DNA of 62,771 nt from Darksidea phi (taxonomy: Eukaryota; Ascomycota; Dothideomycetes; Pleosporales; Lentitheciaceae), in assembly GCA_030770425.1 (NCBI GenBank), contig JASJFT010000249.1:1-62771 (forward strand). The letters run 5' to 3'. Of the stretch, positions 12,648 through 27,110 are shown in pieces. Made by a program: the position numbers and the translations under genes. The notes below the pieces were generated by a model. The model was given only the letters and a program-made list of their open reading frames with translations, was not told the DNA's origin and ran no database searches. Position 1 is the first letter of the stretch; every line of letters begins with the position of its first letter.

Positions 12648-13344
12648 ATTCGGCTATAGCGCTATATACGCTAGTCCTAATTAGGAAATTATTTAATAGA
12701 ATTATAGTCCTAATTATTCTCTATAAAATAAGCTAATAATATCCTAATTAGGCCTAGTATTAGTAAAGTTATTAAGCTTTAAAGATTAGATAGATTCGAT
12801 CCTTTTCCTTAATCCTTCCTATTTAGGAAATATCCTTCTATTTAGTAGTATTTAATAGTATTTAATAAAGTTAGATTCTAGAAAGACTTCTACTAGTATT
12901 ATAAAGCCCCTCCTATAATTATTATTATATTAGAAAAGCTTACTAAGCGAAAATATTAGGTTTCGAGGGTTTAAAATAATAAAATAATTTTTTCGTTATA
13001 ATTCTAGCTAGTTAGAAGACTAGCGAAATTTTTCTTAGCGTTAGAACTTTATATACTATATATAAATATTTTTTTAAACTAAAAATATTAGCTTAATATC
13101 TATTAAATAACTTTATTTTTAACTTTAAACTTATTATTTTTATAAAAATTAAGTTTATTTATTAAATATAAATCTTTCTAATAGATATAAAATTTATTCC
13201 TAAATATAGAAGAAACTAGGCCTAATATAGTATAGTTCTATATAAAAATAATAGTCTAATATCCCTATTAGGCCTAGTAATAGACTAAAATATATCTATA
13301 ATTTCGTAGAAAAACGTTCTAGCTATAGAAGATATAGAGGGTAT

Positions 13345-13779
13345 TATTATACGTTGTACGTACCTTTATACGGGATCTAGATTAGAACCGATAGTATATT
13401 TATTATACTATTAGATTTTAATAGGTTAAGATTAAGTTAATAAATTCTATTACTAGAATAATTACTTAGGAAAAGATTTAATCTTATCCGTAAGTATTAG
13501 ATAAACTAAATAGAATTAACTATAAGAAATTAAAATAGAAAGTTTAAGAGATTCTTTATTCTCTTATACTCGTCTCTATTTCTTAAGGTAGTAGTAATAG
13601 TAGTAGAAGTAGTAACTTCTATAACTTCCTTAACTTCCCTAATAGTTATAGAAGTAGTCGTCTTAGTAACTTCTATAACTTCTAAGTTACGTAATATTAG
13701 ATTATTAACTAAGTATAATTTAGCTATTCTAACTACGCTAGAGCTTACTTTATATTCTTCTAATTCTAGAGTTATAATA
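13345..13779 (-). repeat. 3' LTR of B (LTR1)
   Basis: 435 bp, reverse orientation of the solo LTR at 11281-11715. On the minus strand it starts tattataactc at 13779 and ends at 13345. Just inside it on the minus strand, at about 13781-13796, is a purine run (agaagaaggaag), the expected polypurine tract used to prime plus-strand DNA. Confidence 0.9.
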
Positions 13780-13799
13780 TTTACTTCCTTCTTCTAAGC

Positions 13800-16700
13800 T
13801 TCGTCCTTAAAGGTTTTATTATATCTATTATACCCTAGCTAGTAGTATCTATACTTAGTAGGTTCCTTTTTCTAAACTATATTATACCCTACGTATATAT
13901 ATTATATAGCCTATCTAGGGCTATAGTTATTCTATCTTTTTAATAATATATAAGAGTAATCGATTCGTCGTCTATACGGGGCTAACTACCCTCTATTCTT
14001 AATTAACTTCCTAAGTTCTAATAATATCTAAGACTTCTATAATAACTCGTTTTAAATACTACTATTATCTTATAAATTATCTATTTATTTATTCTCGTCC
14101 TATACTAATATCCTATTCCTATTATTATACTATACGGCCCCCTTAAACTTATTATATTAACTTTTAGTCTAGTTTTTATATAAAGTATATCCGCTATAGA
14201 TTAAAGTATAACCTAGTAGTAACTAAGAAAGACTAGGCGAAGGTAGATAAATAGAAGTCCGACCTTCTAGCTAAGCTAAATACTATATATTCTATCTATA
14301 ATAAGATCTTTACTCGAATAATCAAGCTTTATACTTATAAGGCCCGTTTCTTAAAGTAGCTTTAAAATCTAAAGTATTATAATACTAAAATACGTCGTTA
14401 TAAGCTTATATTTCTTAAAGAGTTAGATTAGTTAAAGTAAGAGGAAGCTAAGTATTCTACTTCTTCTAACTTACTCGAGTTACTATAGCAACCCTTACTA
14501 TATAAGTCTACTAATTTCTCCTTTCTAGATAGTTAGGAGCCTTCTCTTTTAGGTACCTCTAGTAATACTACTTAACTAGCCTCTAGTAGTCCTATAGGTT
14601 CTTAATTAGTTCTTATATATTCTAGTTAGTAGGCTATTCTACCTATTTAACTAAATATTTTTACTAATATCTAAACTTCTATAGTCTCTAGATCTCCTCG
14701 ACCTTATACTTCTTATCTTCGAGTTTAATATTAGTAACTACTTCGGTATCTTCTAGTACTAATTCTAGTAATAATATATAGAATACTAGATATATTCTTA
14801 TATCTTTAGCTAGCTTTAGCTTATAATTAACTAGTCCTATTTTTTCTTTAATTTTAAATAGTCTAATTCGTAAATTATCTAGTTTATCGTATAGTTGTTT
14901 AGTTTTTAAATTTTATCGCGAAAGGAAAACTTTATCCTCCCTCTTAAGGATTAGTTCCTTAAGCCTTCTTTTATTTACTATTTTAGCTATTATAAGGTTC
15001 CTATATACTATCTACGTACTAAGTTCTTTATATAGTTCTTATATTAAATAGACCTTTTCTTTTATTTTAGTAGATATACTCTTAATATTCTTTAAGTCTC
15101 TATAAGTTATTAGCTTATATCTATAGTTTACGTAGTATAGTAAGTATTTAGTTATTATAAACTTCTTACTATTATATACTAATTATATTATTAGTAGTAA
15201 TTTAACCTAGTTATCCTATAATTTATTAATATAGAATCTTAAATACTCTTTTAGAGTCTAGTTTATTTATTTTATCTAACTATCTATCTACGAGTAAAAG
15301 CTAGTTAATAGCTTTCTTTTAATTTCTAATTTTATAAGTAGTGTACTCTAAAACTTTAAAGTAAATAGTTTATCTTTATTTATAAGAATCTATTCTAGTA
15401 ATCTATAGTTAGTAATAAACGTTCTCTTAACCTTGTAAGTTATATTTTCTACTATAATTACTTTATTTATCGGGATAAAGTATACTACTTTAGTTAATTA
15501 ATTTATAATTACTATAATTATATTATATAGTCTTTCTAATTCTAGTTTTAATAATAGTAATAGCTTTACTATAAAGTCTATTATAATATAAGTCTATAGT
15601 CGTATAGGTAGTATTAATAGTTAGAGTAATCTATAGGGCTTATATCTTTTAGATTTATTCTTAGAATATTCTAAATAGTCGCCTATTACTTTCTAAACTT
15701 TCTCTTTTATATTAGTAAGTAGATATTCTCTATTTATATATCTAACTATTTCGTCGATTCCTAGGTATTCTAGTATTTTACTCTTATAGATTTCCTATAT
15801 AAAGTCTCTTCTAAGACTTAGTAATATATAGAATCTTATTTCTAAATTATTCTTTAAAGTAGAGTATTCTTTCTTATTAAAGAGTATTTTATCTTCTTTT
15901 ATTACTTTATTACTTCCTTAGATAAGTTCTCGGGCCCTTTTCTACTATTTTTTCTTAATATCTACTATTATTATAATTTTTACTAGCCTCGTATAGTTAT
16001 AAATAAGAGTTTTATTAAACTTCTTTTATAGGACTAGTTCGTATATAATAGGTTTATTAATATCTTAAAGATCTAATCTTCTACTAAGAGTATTTACTAC
16101 TCTATTTAGTATTTCTAACTAGTAACTTATTTTAAAGTCGTAATCTACTAGTAATTCTAACTATTAAAATTATTATTAATTAAGTTTCTTTATAGTCGTA
16201 AAACTTATAAGATTTTAGTAGTTTATAATAACCTTAATCTTATACTTAATTCCTACGAGTTATAATCTCTATTATTTGAATACTAATATAATAGTATTAA
16301 GTTCCTTATTATAAATATTATAGTTTACTTCTTCTTTACTAAACTTATATAAGTAGTAGAATACTAGTCTCTATTTTTCGTCCTCCTCTTACTAAATAAG
16401 TATTATTTCTAATATATAGTCTAATATATCTATTTCTACTCTAAGAGGTTTTATTAGATTATATATCTATAATATAGATACTAATATAAATAGATTCTTA
16501 AGTTTATTAAAAGCTTTCTATTATTCTTAATTCTACTAGAATTCTTTTTCTTTCTTAGTTACCTCCGTAAGTAGAGCCGTAGTCTTTAAGTAGTCCTTAA
16601 TAAACTTTTAATAAAAGTTAGTAAATTTTAAAAAGAATTATATATTCTTAACTAATATTAGGATTAATTATTCTTTTATAGTCTATACTTTCTTAAAGTT

Positions 16701-17636
16701 TATAAATACTCCTTTTTATAAAATAATAAAATCTAAGTATTTAGTTTCCGTTCTATAGAATTTATATTTATCTAGGTAAAGTAGTAACTTATTTTACTAT
16801 AACTTTTATAATATTCTTTTTATATATTCTTTATATTCTTCTAGTATTTCTTTACTATATATAAGAACGTTATCTAGATATACTATATAGAATACGTCTA
16901 AGTATTTATTTAATATTTTATTAATAACTAACTAAAATATTACTAGTATATTTATTAATTTAAATAGTATAACTTTATATTTATAGAGTCTATATTAGGT
17001 TTTAAATACTATATACTTTTTATACCCTTTTACTATTTAAATTCTATAAAATTCTTCCTAGATATCGAATTTTGTAATCTACTTAACTTCTTAAAGCTAG
17101 TTTATAAGTTCTTTAATTAGTAGTAGTAAGTATCTATTCTTTTTTATAATATTATTTAAATATCTATAATCTATATAAAGTCGTAACTTCCTATTCTTTT
17201 TTAGAATAAATAGAATTAGTAATACTATAAAGTTTTAACTTTCTCTAATATATCCTCTTTTTAAGTTCTTTATTAAGTACTCTTTTAATTCCTTTTATTA
17301 ATCTATTATTAATAAGTATATAGGTCTAGGCTTAAGCTTTATATTCTTCTCTAGATATATCTTATAATTCTATTCCTAATACTTTAGTAGATCTATATCT
17401 AGATATTCTTTAAATAACTCTTAGAACTTCTTATATTCTTAAGATATTATTAGTTATAATCCTTTCTATATAGTCGCGACTCTTTATACTATAATAATAC
17501 TAACTCTTTATAAGTTCTTCTTATAAATTCTTATAATCTTATAAGGTAAAATTAAGTCTATCCTCTCTTTCTAGAGTATATATTAGATCTTATAGCTAGA
17601 TCTACCTAGTCTCCTAATTTCTACGACTCGAACTAT
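13800..17636 (-). pseudogene. Pol of B: RT, RNase H, integrase, chromodomain
   Basis: Minus-strand Pol frame, broken only by RIP-type stops. Reverse transcriptase lies at about 17300-16650, with the catalytic box at 16869-16880 now YLDN. RNase H follows (about 16480-16100), then the integrase core (about 15720-15120), whose sequence matches C 56280-56890 in reverse. A chromodomain lies at about 14730-14580 (KYKVEEI..., then KYLVK, then NIQELIKN). After it the frame continues as an unassigned tail towards the 3' LTR. The upstream end is cut by insertion of E at 17637; the rest of the gene resumes at 31983. It is the most complete Pol of the LTR1 family in the window, because C is cut off in its integrase. 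Confidence 0.85.
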
Positions 17637-17904
17637 TATTATAGTCTATTTCCTAAGTAACCTAGTTATTTTACTTATTTCCTATTTTGGTTAGTAGATT
17701 AGATAATCCTAAGGATTAGCCTAATAGTTAGTTAGTTTATTTAGCGCGCTAAGTCCTATTTAGGTATAAGAACCCTCTATTCTTATACCCTTATAGTACT
17801 ATCTTAGGATAGCTTTAATATACCGATTCTACTATTAGTTAATTAGAAGGCTATCTTAGTTATTATAACTTCTAGTTAATTATACTTAGTCCTAGGGTCT
17901 TATA
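17637..17904 (+). repeat. 5' LTR of E (LTR2)
   Basis: 268 bp, start tattatagtc and end tcttata. Compared with the right copy, which starts tattacggcc, this one has more C-to-T and G-to-A changes at its start. The pre-RIP start was TGTTACGGCC. Confidence 0.92.
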
Positions 17905-18469
17905 TTATCCTAAGATCTCTAACTTTTAACTAAAAATAGTAGCTAAATATTAACCCCCCTAAAATCCCTAGAGGTCTACGGTACTTAGGGTAGATAGCGT
18001 ACGGTACTTCTTTAGATAAGCCTTAAAACTAACTACTTTAAGCCCTAATATTACTAGAGTACCTAGTACCTCCCTTAGAGAGAAGAGACCTATAAAAGTA
18101 TTATATAGGGTTAGACTTATATTCTAAACCCTATAACTAACTTATCTTTATATAATTAACTAAATTACTAAATTAGTATAATAATAAGATAGTAGACTTC
18201 CTAGACTAAGTAGGTTCTTTAAAGCTACCTTCCTATAAGACCTCCTTATAGAAGAAAGATAAAGAAAAGAGAAAGACTCTAAGTTAAGTTCTAAGTAGGA
18301 TAAGGAGTATACGAGCTTAGACTAGGTCTTAAAGCTAGACTAGAAGTAAGATACTCTCCTCTAAAGAGAAAGTATACTAGTAAAAGCTAACTAAGACCTA
18401 TAAATTAACCCCCTTAGAGGTATTTATTAATAAAGATATATATATTAACCCCTAGACTCTTAAGACTAT

Positions 18470-20450
18470 CTTTCCCCCTTAAAAGGAAAGTATAAGTAAA
18501 GATAGCTTCGAAGAGAAGATTAATAAGTATACTAAGAGAGTTAAATTACTTAAAGAAGAAAATAGATTTTAAATCCTCTATCTAACGAATATAGAAGGAT
18601 AGAAAGAACTCCTAGACTATAATATAGTCTAGGATATACTAGTTACCTAGGAGGGGCCTAACCTAATTACTAATACCCTAATAGATAATAGTCTCTATCT
18701 TATTATAGCTAAAAGACTAGTATATACTATAGGAGTAAATATAGTTAGTAAAAACGCCTTTATAAATACTATAGCTAATAAGTTTAACTAATTAGTTAAG
18801 AAAAGGGATAACTATAAAAGGTAAGTTAAAAAGCTATAAAAAGAGCTCTAATAAGTCTAGAGAACTATAAGTAGGTAGTAGAGTTTAGAAGAAGACCTTA
18901 AATAGTTCTCCTTTACGGCCGTCTATATAAAGACCGGACTTATAGTTCTCCCTTAGTATAATCCTAAGTTTACTCTTAAGACTCTACTATTATAGTATAA
19001 CTTTAATAGTAGATAAGATATAGAAGAGGTAAGACTCCCCTTTATAATAGTATAATTAAATAGTCTAAATATCGGCCTCTAAAGGACCCCTCTTATTTAT
19101 CGTACTCTACTTTAAACCCTTAGGCTCCTAGAAAGGTTCTAATAGGATTTAGTCTAGTATCTAACCTTTTAATTAAGCTTTTTACGAAAAGAGTTAATTA
19201 TTAAACTAATTATATTTCTAGATCTAATATGGACTCCTCTACCTAATAAGGACTATTATAAGTATCTATTAAATTTAGATATACTACCCTTTACTATAAA
19301 GAAAATAGAAAATACTCTTACTCTCTACCCTAGTACCCTCTTTATAAGATCTCTATTAGCCTTATTAAGGTTTATAACTATTATCTTAGGTAACGGAATA
19401 TAGGTCCTTATTTAGGAGAAGGATATTATAGAAAACTACTAAAGTAAATCCCTATAAATCTTTAACTTTTAGAAGACTATATTCTATCCCGACTCTATTT
19501 TATTTAAAAATAATAAAGAGTCTAAGTTAAAGAACTAGCTCTATAATATAGAATAGAAGTTTACTATTAATAAGGACTAGTATATATAAGAAACCTATTA
19601 GTAGATAGCTAAGATCTATTAAGCCTATATTATATCCCGACTAGTAGATCTAGTAAAAGACTATATTTAGATATAGTTAAATTCTAGGGAAGAAGAAGTA
19701 GACTTCGTATCTAATATAGACCTATTAGAATATATTAAGAAATACTATAAAGATTCTTATATAAGAAAGAAGATAAAAGTAGAATTCTACTAACTATATA
19801 TAAACGTATTTAGTAAAGTTAGTAACTTTATTAAGAATTTCGAGCGTCTAGTAATAGAGGTCTATCTACCTTACTACTAGTAGAATAAAGAATTTATAAA
19901 TAAGCTCTACTTCGACCTAAAAAATAAGGTAGATTTATTTAATAATAGTAATTCTATCTTTAGTAAGCTCTATAAATATACGACTTTAGCTAATAAAATA
20001 TTACTTAAAAATAACTAGTACTAAAAGACTTAACTTATCTAAAATAACTAATTAGTTATCTCTAAGAGGAAGTAGTTAATCGTAAATAGGCCCTTCTCTA
20101 ATAAGTTAGAAAAGAAGTCTATTTACTTTAAAGACGTATCTAAACTCTATAACTACTCTTTTAAGGAGTATAAGAAGTAAGACTACTACTTTAATTATAA
20201 AAAAAGAAATAAGTAGTAAGACTACCCTAACTATATTATATATAAAGTAACGTAGAATACTATAGAAGTAGAAGTTAATACTACCTTCTTTAACGATTCT
20301 AAGGAAGAAGCTTATTTAGACTCCCTATACGAAGAGAAAAGTAGTTTAGAGTATAACTCTAATATCTTCTCTATAGTATTAAAAAATAAAAACTACTAGA
20401 AAAGAGCTTCTCCCTAGCGACCTATATAGGAGTAATTAAATCCCTTAATT
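18470..20450 (+). pseudogene. Gag region of E, RIP-broken
   Basis: The plus-strand frame begins after about 560 bp of untranslated leader following the LTR. It is rich in Lys, Glu, Leu and Asn and reads as a Gag. Around 20117-20240 there is a Lys/Asn/Tyr/Asp-rich stretch with regular Tyr spacing (DVSKLYNYSFKEYKK, then DYYFNYKK). The Tyr residues fit former Cys and His of two nucleocapsid zinc knuckles (TGT/TGC to TAT/TAC and CAT/CAC to TAT/TAC). That is inference from RIP rules. No start codon survives, so the start is only a guess. Confidence 0.6.
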
Positions 20451-20459
20451 ATTAATAGC

Positions 20460-23336
20460 TTATTAAGATACCGTAGCTTATTAATTTAAAATTATTTATA
20501 CTCTTTATTTAACTTATAGTAAATAGCCTAGCTATATAACTAAGAGGATTAGTAGATAATAGTACTAGTATATACCTATTAGTCTACTCTAAATATTTAA
20601 AGGTAGTAAAGAAAAAGTTAAAGTCTATCTTCTATCGACTAAAGAAACTAATTTCCCTTAATAGGTTTAATAGAAAATACGATTATTTAGTCGATATAAC
20701 TATCTAAGCTAATCTATTAATCTAGAAAAAGAATATACCTATCTAGTTTCTCTTCTATAAGCTTAGATATTATAATATAATACTTAAAAGAAATTTTTTT
20801 AAGTAAATCTAGTTTTTAATTAACTATTATAATTAGACTTTATATTAGTTAGATAATACTCTAAAGTAGATAAAATATAACCTAACTATTATAGAAAAGC
20901 TAGACCTAAAGCTAGAGCTAGAATACTAAGATAATACTTTATATTATAACGATCTAATTAATTAGTAGATTAAAGTATAGAAGAAGACCTACTTACTTAG
21001 AAAGAATTTAATACTTAGTTTAGAGATTCCTATTAAAGCCCTTATAATCCTCTAAAAGAAGGTCTATAAGTCTACTAAAGCCCTACTATAGATAATAGAG
21101 GACTAGTAAACTACTTCTAAGGAAATATAGAGGAATATAGATAGTAATACTAATAATAATTTAAGAGATACTAAATCTAAGAAAAACTAACGAGATTATC
21201 GAAAAAATAATAGAAAGAAAAAGAAAGCTATACCTATTCTTAACGATTTACTAAGATAGACTATTAGTAATAAGTTTAATATATATTTTCTTAAGTCTCT
21301 TAATATATAGAAGCTTATAGATAAGAAAGAAGTTATATTAGAAGCTACTAGTCTATATAAAGTTAACTTATTAATTAGAAATAGATAGTTAAAAGACTTA
21401 ATAGAAGGTTTAGTAGAATAGGACGTATAAGATATAATAGTAGAGAAGCTTCTTTATAAAAGTTACGTAGAAGCTACCCTAAACTACTTCTCTAAGGTTA
21501 ACTTAGATAAACTACCCTCTAGAAGAGAGGATATTAACTATAAAATTATCCTTAAGAATAATATAAGTAAGTTTAGTATAAGTCTACTCTATAATATATC
21601 CCTTAAATACCTAAAGCTACTAAAAGCTTACTTAGAAGAGTACCTAAAAAAGGGCTTTATTATAATTAATAATACTAACTTCGCCTTATCTATTCTATTT
21701 ACTAAGAAGTTAAGAGGGAGGTAAAAGTTCTATATCGACTACTAGAAAATTAACGTAGTTATAAAGAAAGATATTACTACTATTTCTTTAATTAAGAAGA
21801 TACTAATATAACTCTTTAAAGTAAAAGTCTTTACTAAGCTAGACGTACGTTAAGTCTTTTATTATATTAGACTAGACCCCGACGTAGAAGACCTTATAAC
21901 TTTTAAAATATAATATAAGAATTATAAATATTACGTTCTACCTTTTAGACTATATAATAGACTAGTAACTTTTTAATACTATATTAATTAAGTACTTAAG
22001 GATAAAATTAATAAGATCTATACTATCTATATAGATAATATTTTAATCTACTTAGAAGACCTTCTTAAGTATAAAAAATATATAAGTAAAATCCTAGATA
22101 AGCTTAAGAAGATTAGACTATAGGTTAATATTAAAAAGAGTAAGTTTATAATTACTAAGGTAAAGTTCTTAGATTTTATTATTAGTATTAAAGGGATCCG
22201 TATAGACCTTAATAAGATAGTAGCTATTAGAGACTAAGAGAAACCTATAACTCTAAAAGGATTATAAGCTTATTTAGACTTTTATAACTACTATTATAAG
22301 TAACTAAAAGACTATAGTCGTATAGTCTACTTACTTATCTAACTACTACGAAAGGGAAAATTCCGTATCTTTAGACCTAAAGAGTAAGCTATATTTAAGA
22401 AAAGTAAGATATTATTATATTCGGATATTATTATAAGATATTACTCGCCCTACTATAGAATCTATATAGAAACCAATATAAGCGATAGTATTCTAGTAGA
22501 TACCTTTATATAGCTCTAAGATAATAGAATCTAATAACCTATAATCTACTTTACAAAGATAATAAAGTCTATAGAAATAAACTACGAGATTTATAATAAA
22601 GAGATACTCGTAGTTATAAGGGGTTTAAATAAATAGAGGACTTAGCTTATAGGATTATAACTAAATAAACCCTTTTAAGTTATTACTAATTACTAGATAC
22701 TAAAGTATTTCTTAACTAAGTATAAACTAATTCTATAATAGGCTCGCTAGGCCGAGAAGCTTATAGACTACTACTATACTATTTATTATTACCTTAGAAC
22801 TACTAATATTATTATAGATACTCTCTCTTAAAAATAGAAAAAGTTAAAAACTTAGAAGAAAAAAGATAAAGTTACTAAAACTTACGTCTTTATCTCCTTT
22901 AGATAGACCTCTACTACGATAGCTATCTTAATAGCTACTATTAATATTTAGGATCCCGAGTATAAAACTAAAGCTTATTTTTATCTACTTCTTAACTATA
23001 TACTTTATAAAAATTATATATATACTATACTTAAACTAGAGTAAGAGTTAGCCTGTTAAGAATATAAGTATCTATTCTTAACCCTATTTAGGCTTCTCCT
23101 CTAAAAAGAGAAGTTAGTAGTACTTAAAGTAAGGTTTCTTAAGACCTACCTTATCTAGGTAGTATATACTATATAGATTACTACTTATCTAGATATAAAG
23201 AAAACTATTAGACTTCTAAGAGACCTATACTATTAGAGTATAATAAATAAGAATATAAAATATTATATAAGGAACTATAAGTAGTACTAATAGAGTTATA
23301 AGTCTTAAGATAAGACTTTAGATCTTCTTAAACTAC
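20460..23336 (+). pseudogene. Pol of E, part 1: protease, RT, RNase H
   Basis: The plus-strand frame continues from Gag. A protease-like site, LVDNSTSIYL, lies at about 20550 (usual DSGA core changed by RIP). Reverse transcriptase spans about 21520-22260: LKAYLEEYLKKGFI, a KLRGR/FYIDY block, FTKLDVR, and the catalytic box near 22028-22039 reading YIDN (one Asp to Asn). RNase H follows at about 22340-22760 (IYIETNISDSILVD, then INYEIYNKEILVVI). The integrase zinc region begins near 22950 and is cut by G at 23337. The frame resumes at 29735. Confidence 0.88.
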
Positions 23337-23513
23337 TATTACGGTATAGATATACTAGAATCGAGGTAGAATATAAGTTATACTATAAAGGGCTAATACT
23401 AAAATAAATAAAGGCTATATATATCTAACGTAGTAAGATTTAATAAAGAAAGCGCCGTAGCTATAGATACAATATATAATAGGTATAAATAATTATAGAT
23501 TAGTACTATAATA
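23337..23513 (-). repeat. 3' LTR of G (LTR3)
   Basis: 177 bp. On the plus strand it starts tattacggtataga (pre-RIP TGTTACGGTACAGA) and ends ctataata. Matching copies are 29553-29729 and, reversed, 38318-38494. Confidence 0.93.
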
Positions 23514-23529
23514 GTACCCCCCCTCTAAA

Positions 23530-26500
23530 TAGCTATACGTCTCGGATAACTTTATAGAAAGAAAATTTACTAATACTAGTATCTTTTAAATCTATCTTAG
23601 GGCTGGTTTATTTAGGTAGTTAATATAGAATTAACGAACTATATTCTCTTAACCTTTTAGGTCGGACGCTAGCTACTAAGTAGTAGGATAATATTTCTAT
23701 TTAACTAGGTATATTAGTTATTATAGGTTCTTATTATAGTAGTCTAGTAATAACTCGAATTTCTATTATTTAGTTAGTTCCTCTATTCCGTCTTCTTATT
23801 CGAGTATTCTTCCTCTAAGGTATTAGAACTCGGCTTTATTTATTACGTTTTATCCTAGGAGTCCTTAGAAGGGGTATTTTAGTTAAAGTAATAAGTTATA
23901 GAATATTAGGAATATTTTTATAGTTACTAAGAGTTCTAGGGTATATACTTAGTCGTAAACTTTTAAAACTTTAAACGAACCTACTATCTTATTATCTTTT
24001 TTTTTTATTAGTCTATTAGTTTTTATATTCCTTATATCTATAAAGACCTTATCTTCTATAGTAAATCTTAGTACGTCTTCTTATTTCTTATTTATATAGT
24101 ATTCGTAGTACTTAATAAATTATTTAGTAATAGCTTTTAGCTAGGTAATAATATAATCGAACCTATTAATAGTATTATTTACTTTAAAGAATTCCTATCG
24201 TTAGAACGAGGATAGGTTTAATAGTATTAATTAGCTAGGCTCGACTCCGAGCTTCGGGTAGAAGCTATAATTAGTAAAGAATAGGGAAACGCCGATTATT
24301 TCGGAGGTAATATTATTTATAGTAAATTTTATAAGAGGAAGCTATTATACCTAGTCGTTCTAGTAGAAGTTTATAAATATCTAGAGATATACTTTAATAC
24401 TACTATTTACTTACTTAGTCTAGCCGTCGGTCTTAAGGTAAAATAACGAGAAGTATTTTAGTATAATCCTAAGTCTTATAGATAATTAGTTCTAGAACTA
24501 TAATATAAACTATATTTCTTAGTTAAATAGAATATTATTAGGGTAATCGTAGAGAGAATAAACTCGAGATATAAAGATATTAATTAACTTAAATATATCG
24601 ATTTTTCTAATAGAGATAATATAGTATATCTTTATAAGTCTATAGACTATAATAAGAATATATTTATATATATAGTTATACTATTATAATTCTAGAAGTA
24701 GGATAATATAGTCGATAGAGATATCGAACTATATTCTAAATAGAACTAGTAGGGGTTTAAGAAATTCTTAGAATAATAATCTAGAGCTTTTAATTTAAAT
24801 ATAGAGCTTATATACTTAGATATAGATTTTAATATTATATATTATATATAGCTACTAATAGTCTCGAATAACTAGTTCTATCGTTTTAATCTATTTTAGA
24901 TATCTAGTAGATATAGAATTATATATTTAGTATAGAATCTATATATAAAGTTCGTCGTAAGACGATATAAAGAGGTATTCTCGATATTATATACGGTCTT
25001 AGTAAAGTATAAAGTCTAGTATTAGTATTTATATAATTTTCTAAAGGTATTTTAGCTAGTATTTTATACTTAAGTCTAAGAGGATAGTAATTATCTTTAT
25101 AGCTATTAGTATAGTAGAGTATATAAAGTTAATTAGTTCGTTAATAGGTCGATCTATAGTAGGGAGGATTAGTAGTACTATACTTATAGAGGTTTAGTTA
25201 AAAAGATCTTTTAGAACTTTATTATTAAAGACTTTTAGTAGGAGGACTATTTATAGTCTATTTTTTACCTTATTATCGAAAGTATCGTTCTTATTTAGTT
25301 AGTCCTCTAGTATTCTACTTAGTATATCTAGTCGTATAGCTTTTAAGTCTAGTCGATAAATAATTCTAAAATTAAATTATAATAGGAACTCCGACTAGTA
25401 AATCTAGTATTATAATAGTACCTTTATAGTTATAAAGTATTCTAGATTCTTATAGTTAGTAATAATTTTAAATAGTTCTATAGTTTCTTAGAGTTCTAGT
25501 CGCTATTCTTCTAGAGACTTAATAATTATTAATAATTCTTTATCGTAGATCTTATAGTTATATTTAGTAGTACTATATTTACTCGAAAAGTAGACGACCG
25601 TATATAGAACGCTATTATTATTATATTAGAAGAGGATACCTCCTAATATCTAATCGAAAGTATTAGTTTCTAGAACTATCTTCTTAGTAAAGTCGTATAT
25701 CACTAGTACTAGTACTATAGTAAAGGAATTCTTAAGTAATTCGAAGACGATTATCTATTTAGTAGTCTAGTTCTATAGTATATTCTTACGTAGAAGTTTA
25801 TTAAGTAGAGTATATATCTTTAAGAAGTCTTAAATAAAGTATTAGTAAAAGTTTATAAAGCCTAGAAATTTCTATAGATCCTTTAGATAGGAGGGTTATA
25901 TCTATTTTAGAATTATAGTTACTTTCTTAGGGTCTATTTTAATACTACTAGGAAAGATAATAAGTCTAAGATATTTAGTCTTTATAACCTTAAACTTATA
26001 TTTATAGATATCGATTTAAAGATTAATATTAATTAATCTCTAAACTACCTCTTAGATATACTTTCGATATTCCTTCTTATTATCTAAGTAAACTAGGATA
26101 TTATTAAGGTACGTAGTATAGATATAGTCTAGTAGATTATAAAGGATATAATTAATATAGTTCTAGAAAGATACTAGTATATTATAAAGACTAAAAGGTA
26201 TAATTAAGATTTCGAAAAGTCTAAAATATATAATAAATACTATTTTCTACTCGTATCCTTCGGTAATATATAATTTATTAAAGATAGTAATAATATTAAG
26301 TTTAATATATACCTTTATATTATAGAGAGTATTAAGAGTTTCTCAAATAAGGAATAATAGGTAGTAATTTTTAATAGTAACGTTATTTAGATCTCTATAG
26401 TCTTAATATATACGTACTCCTCTACCTAGTTTTACTACTAGGAGTAGAGGGGTAGTATATTATATATAAAATTCCCTAATAAAACTCTTATCTAGATTAT

Positions 26501-27110
26501 TATCTAGCTATTTACGTATAACTCGGAGTTTAGATAAAGAAAAGGATTAGTTCTTTTAGTATAGAGATTCTTTACTTAAGATAATATTAATTTTATAATC
26601 CTATACTTACCTTAGTAGAAGTTCGTCTACTTTTCTAGGGAGGAATCTAGTTACTATATTCCTTAGCTATTCTAGAAGTTTCTTTCTTAGCTCGTCGTTA
26701 GATAGAGGTAGTTTCTCTACTAAGAACTTATTAATATCTAATTCTTTAATATCTTAAAGGTATAAGATATATTTATAATCGGTAAGAAATTTATAAAACT
26801 ATAGTAGGAACTTATTTAGAAGATTAGTCGTAATTTTACTATCTAGAATATCCCTAAATTCTTCTTCGGTAAGGTTTAGAATTTAGTCTCCTTTATTCTT
26901 TAGTAATATTTTAAGTACTTAGTCTAGCTCGTTCTATATAATACGGGTAGCTTTTATATTAGATTATTTATAAAATTATATAAAGGTTATAGCTCGTATA
27001 AGATAAATATTAGAGAAATTAAAAGATTTATAATTTAGTTTAGTTAGTAGGAAGATATTAAGTAGTAGTAGTAGTTCTTTCTTAGGTTTTCTTAAATTAA
27101 CTCGGCGCCT
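23530..27110 (-). pseudogene. Pol of G, RIP-broken
   Basis: Minus-strand frame: protease/RT leader (about 27110-26590), reverse transcriptase (about 26520-25990; KLNIITIFNKLYI, then FEILIIPFSLYN, and a catalytic box at 26100-26111 reading YLNN), RNase H (about 25760-25480), integrase core (about 24760-24360), then a C-terminal region to about 23550. Both catalytic Asp codons were preceded by T, so each GAT sat in TG context and became AAT. The sequence matches F over its whole length with RIP-type differences. Confidence 0.85.

Noticed and set aside
13345..17636. B left part and right part as two separate elements
   Set aside because: The uninterrupted copy in C shows that 31983 onward joins directly to 17636, and the outer LTRs share a target duplication, so this is one element split by E.
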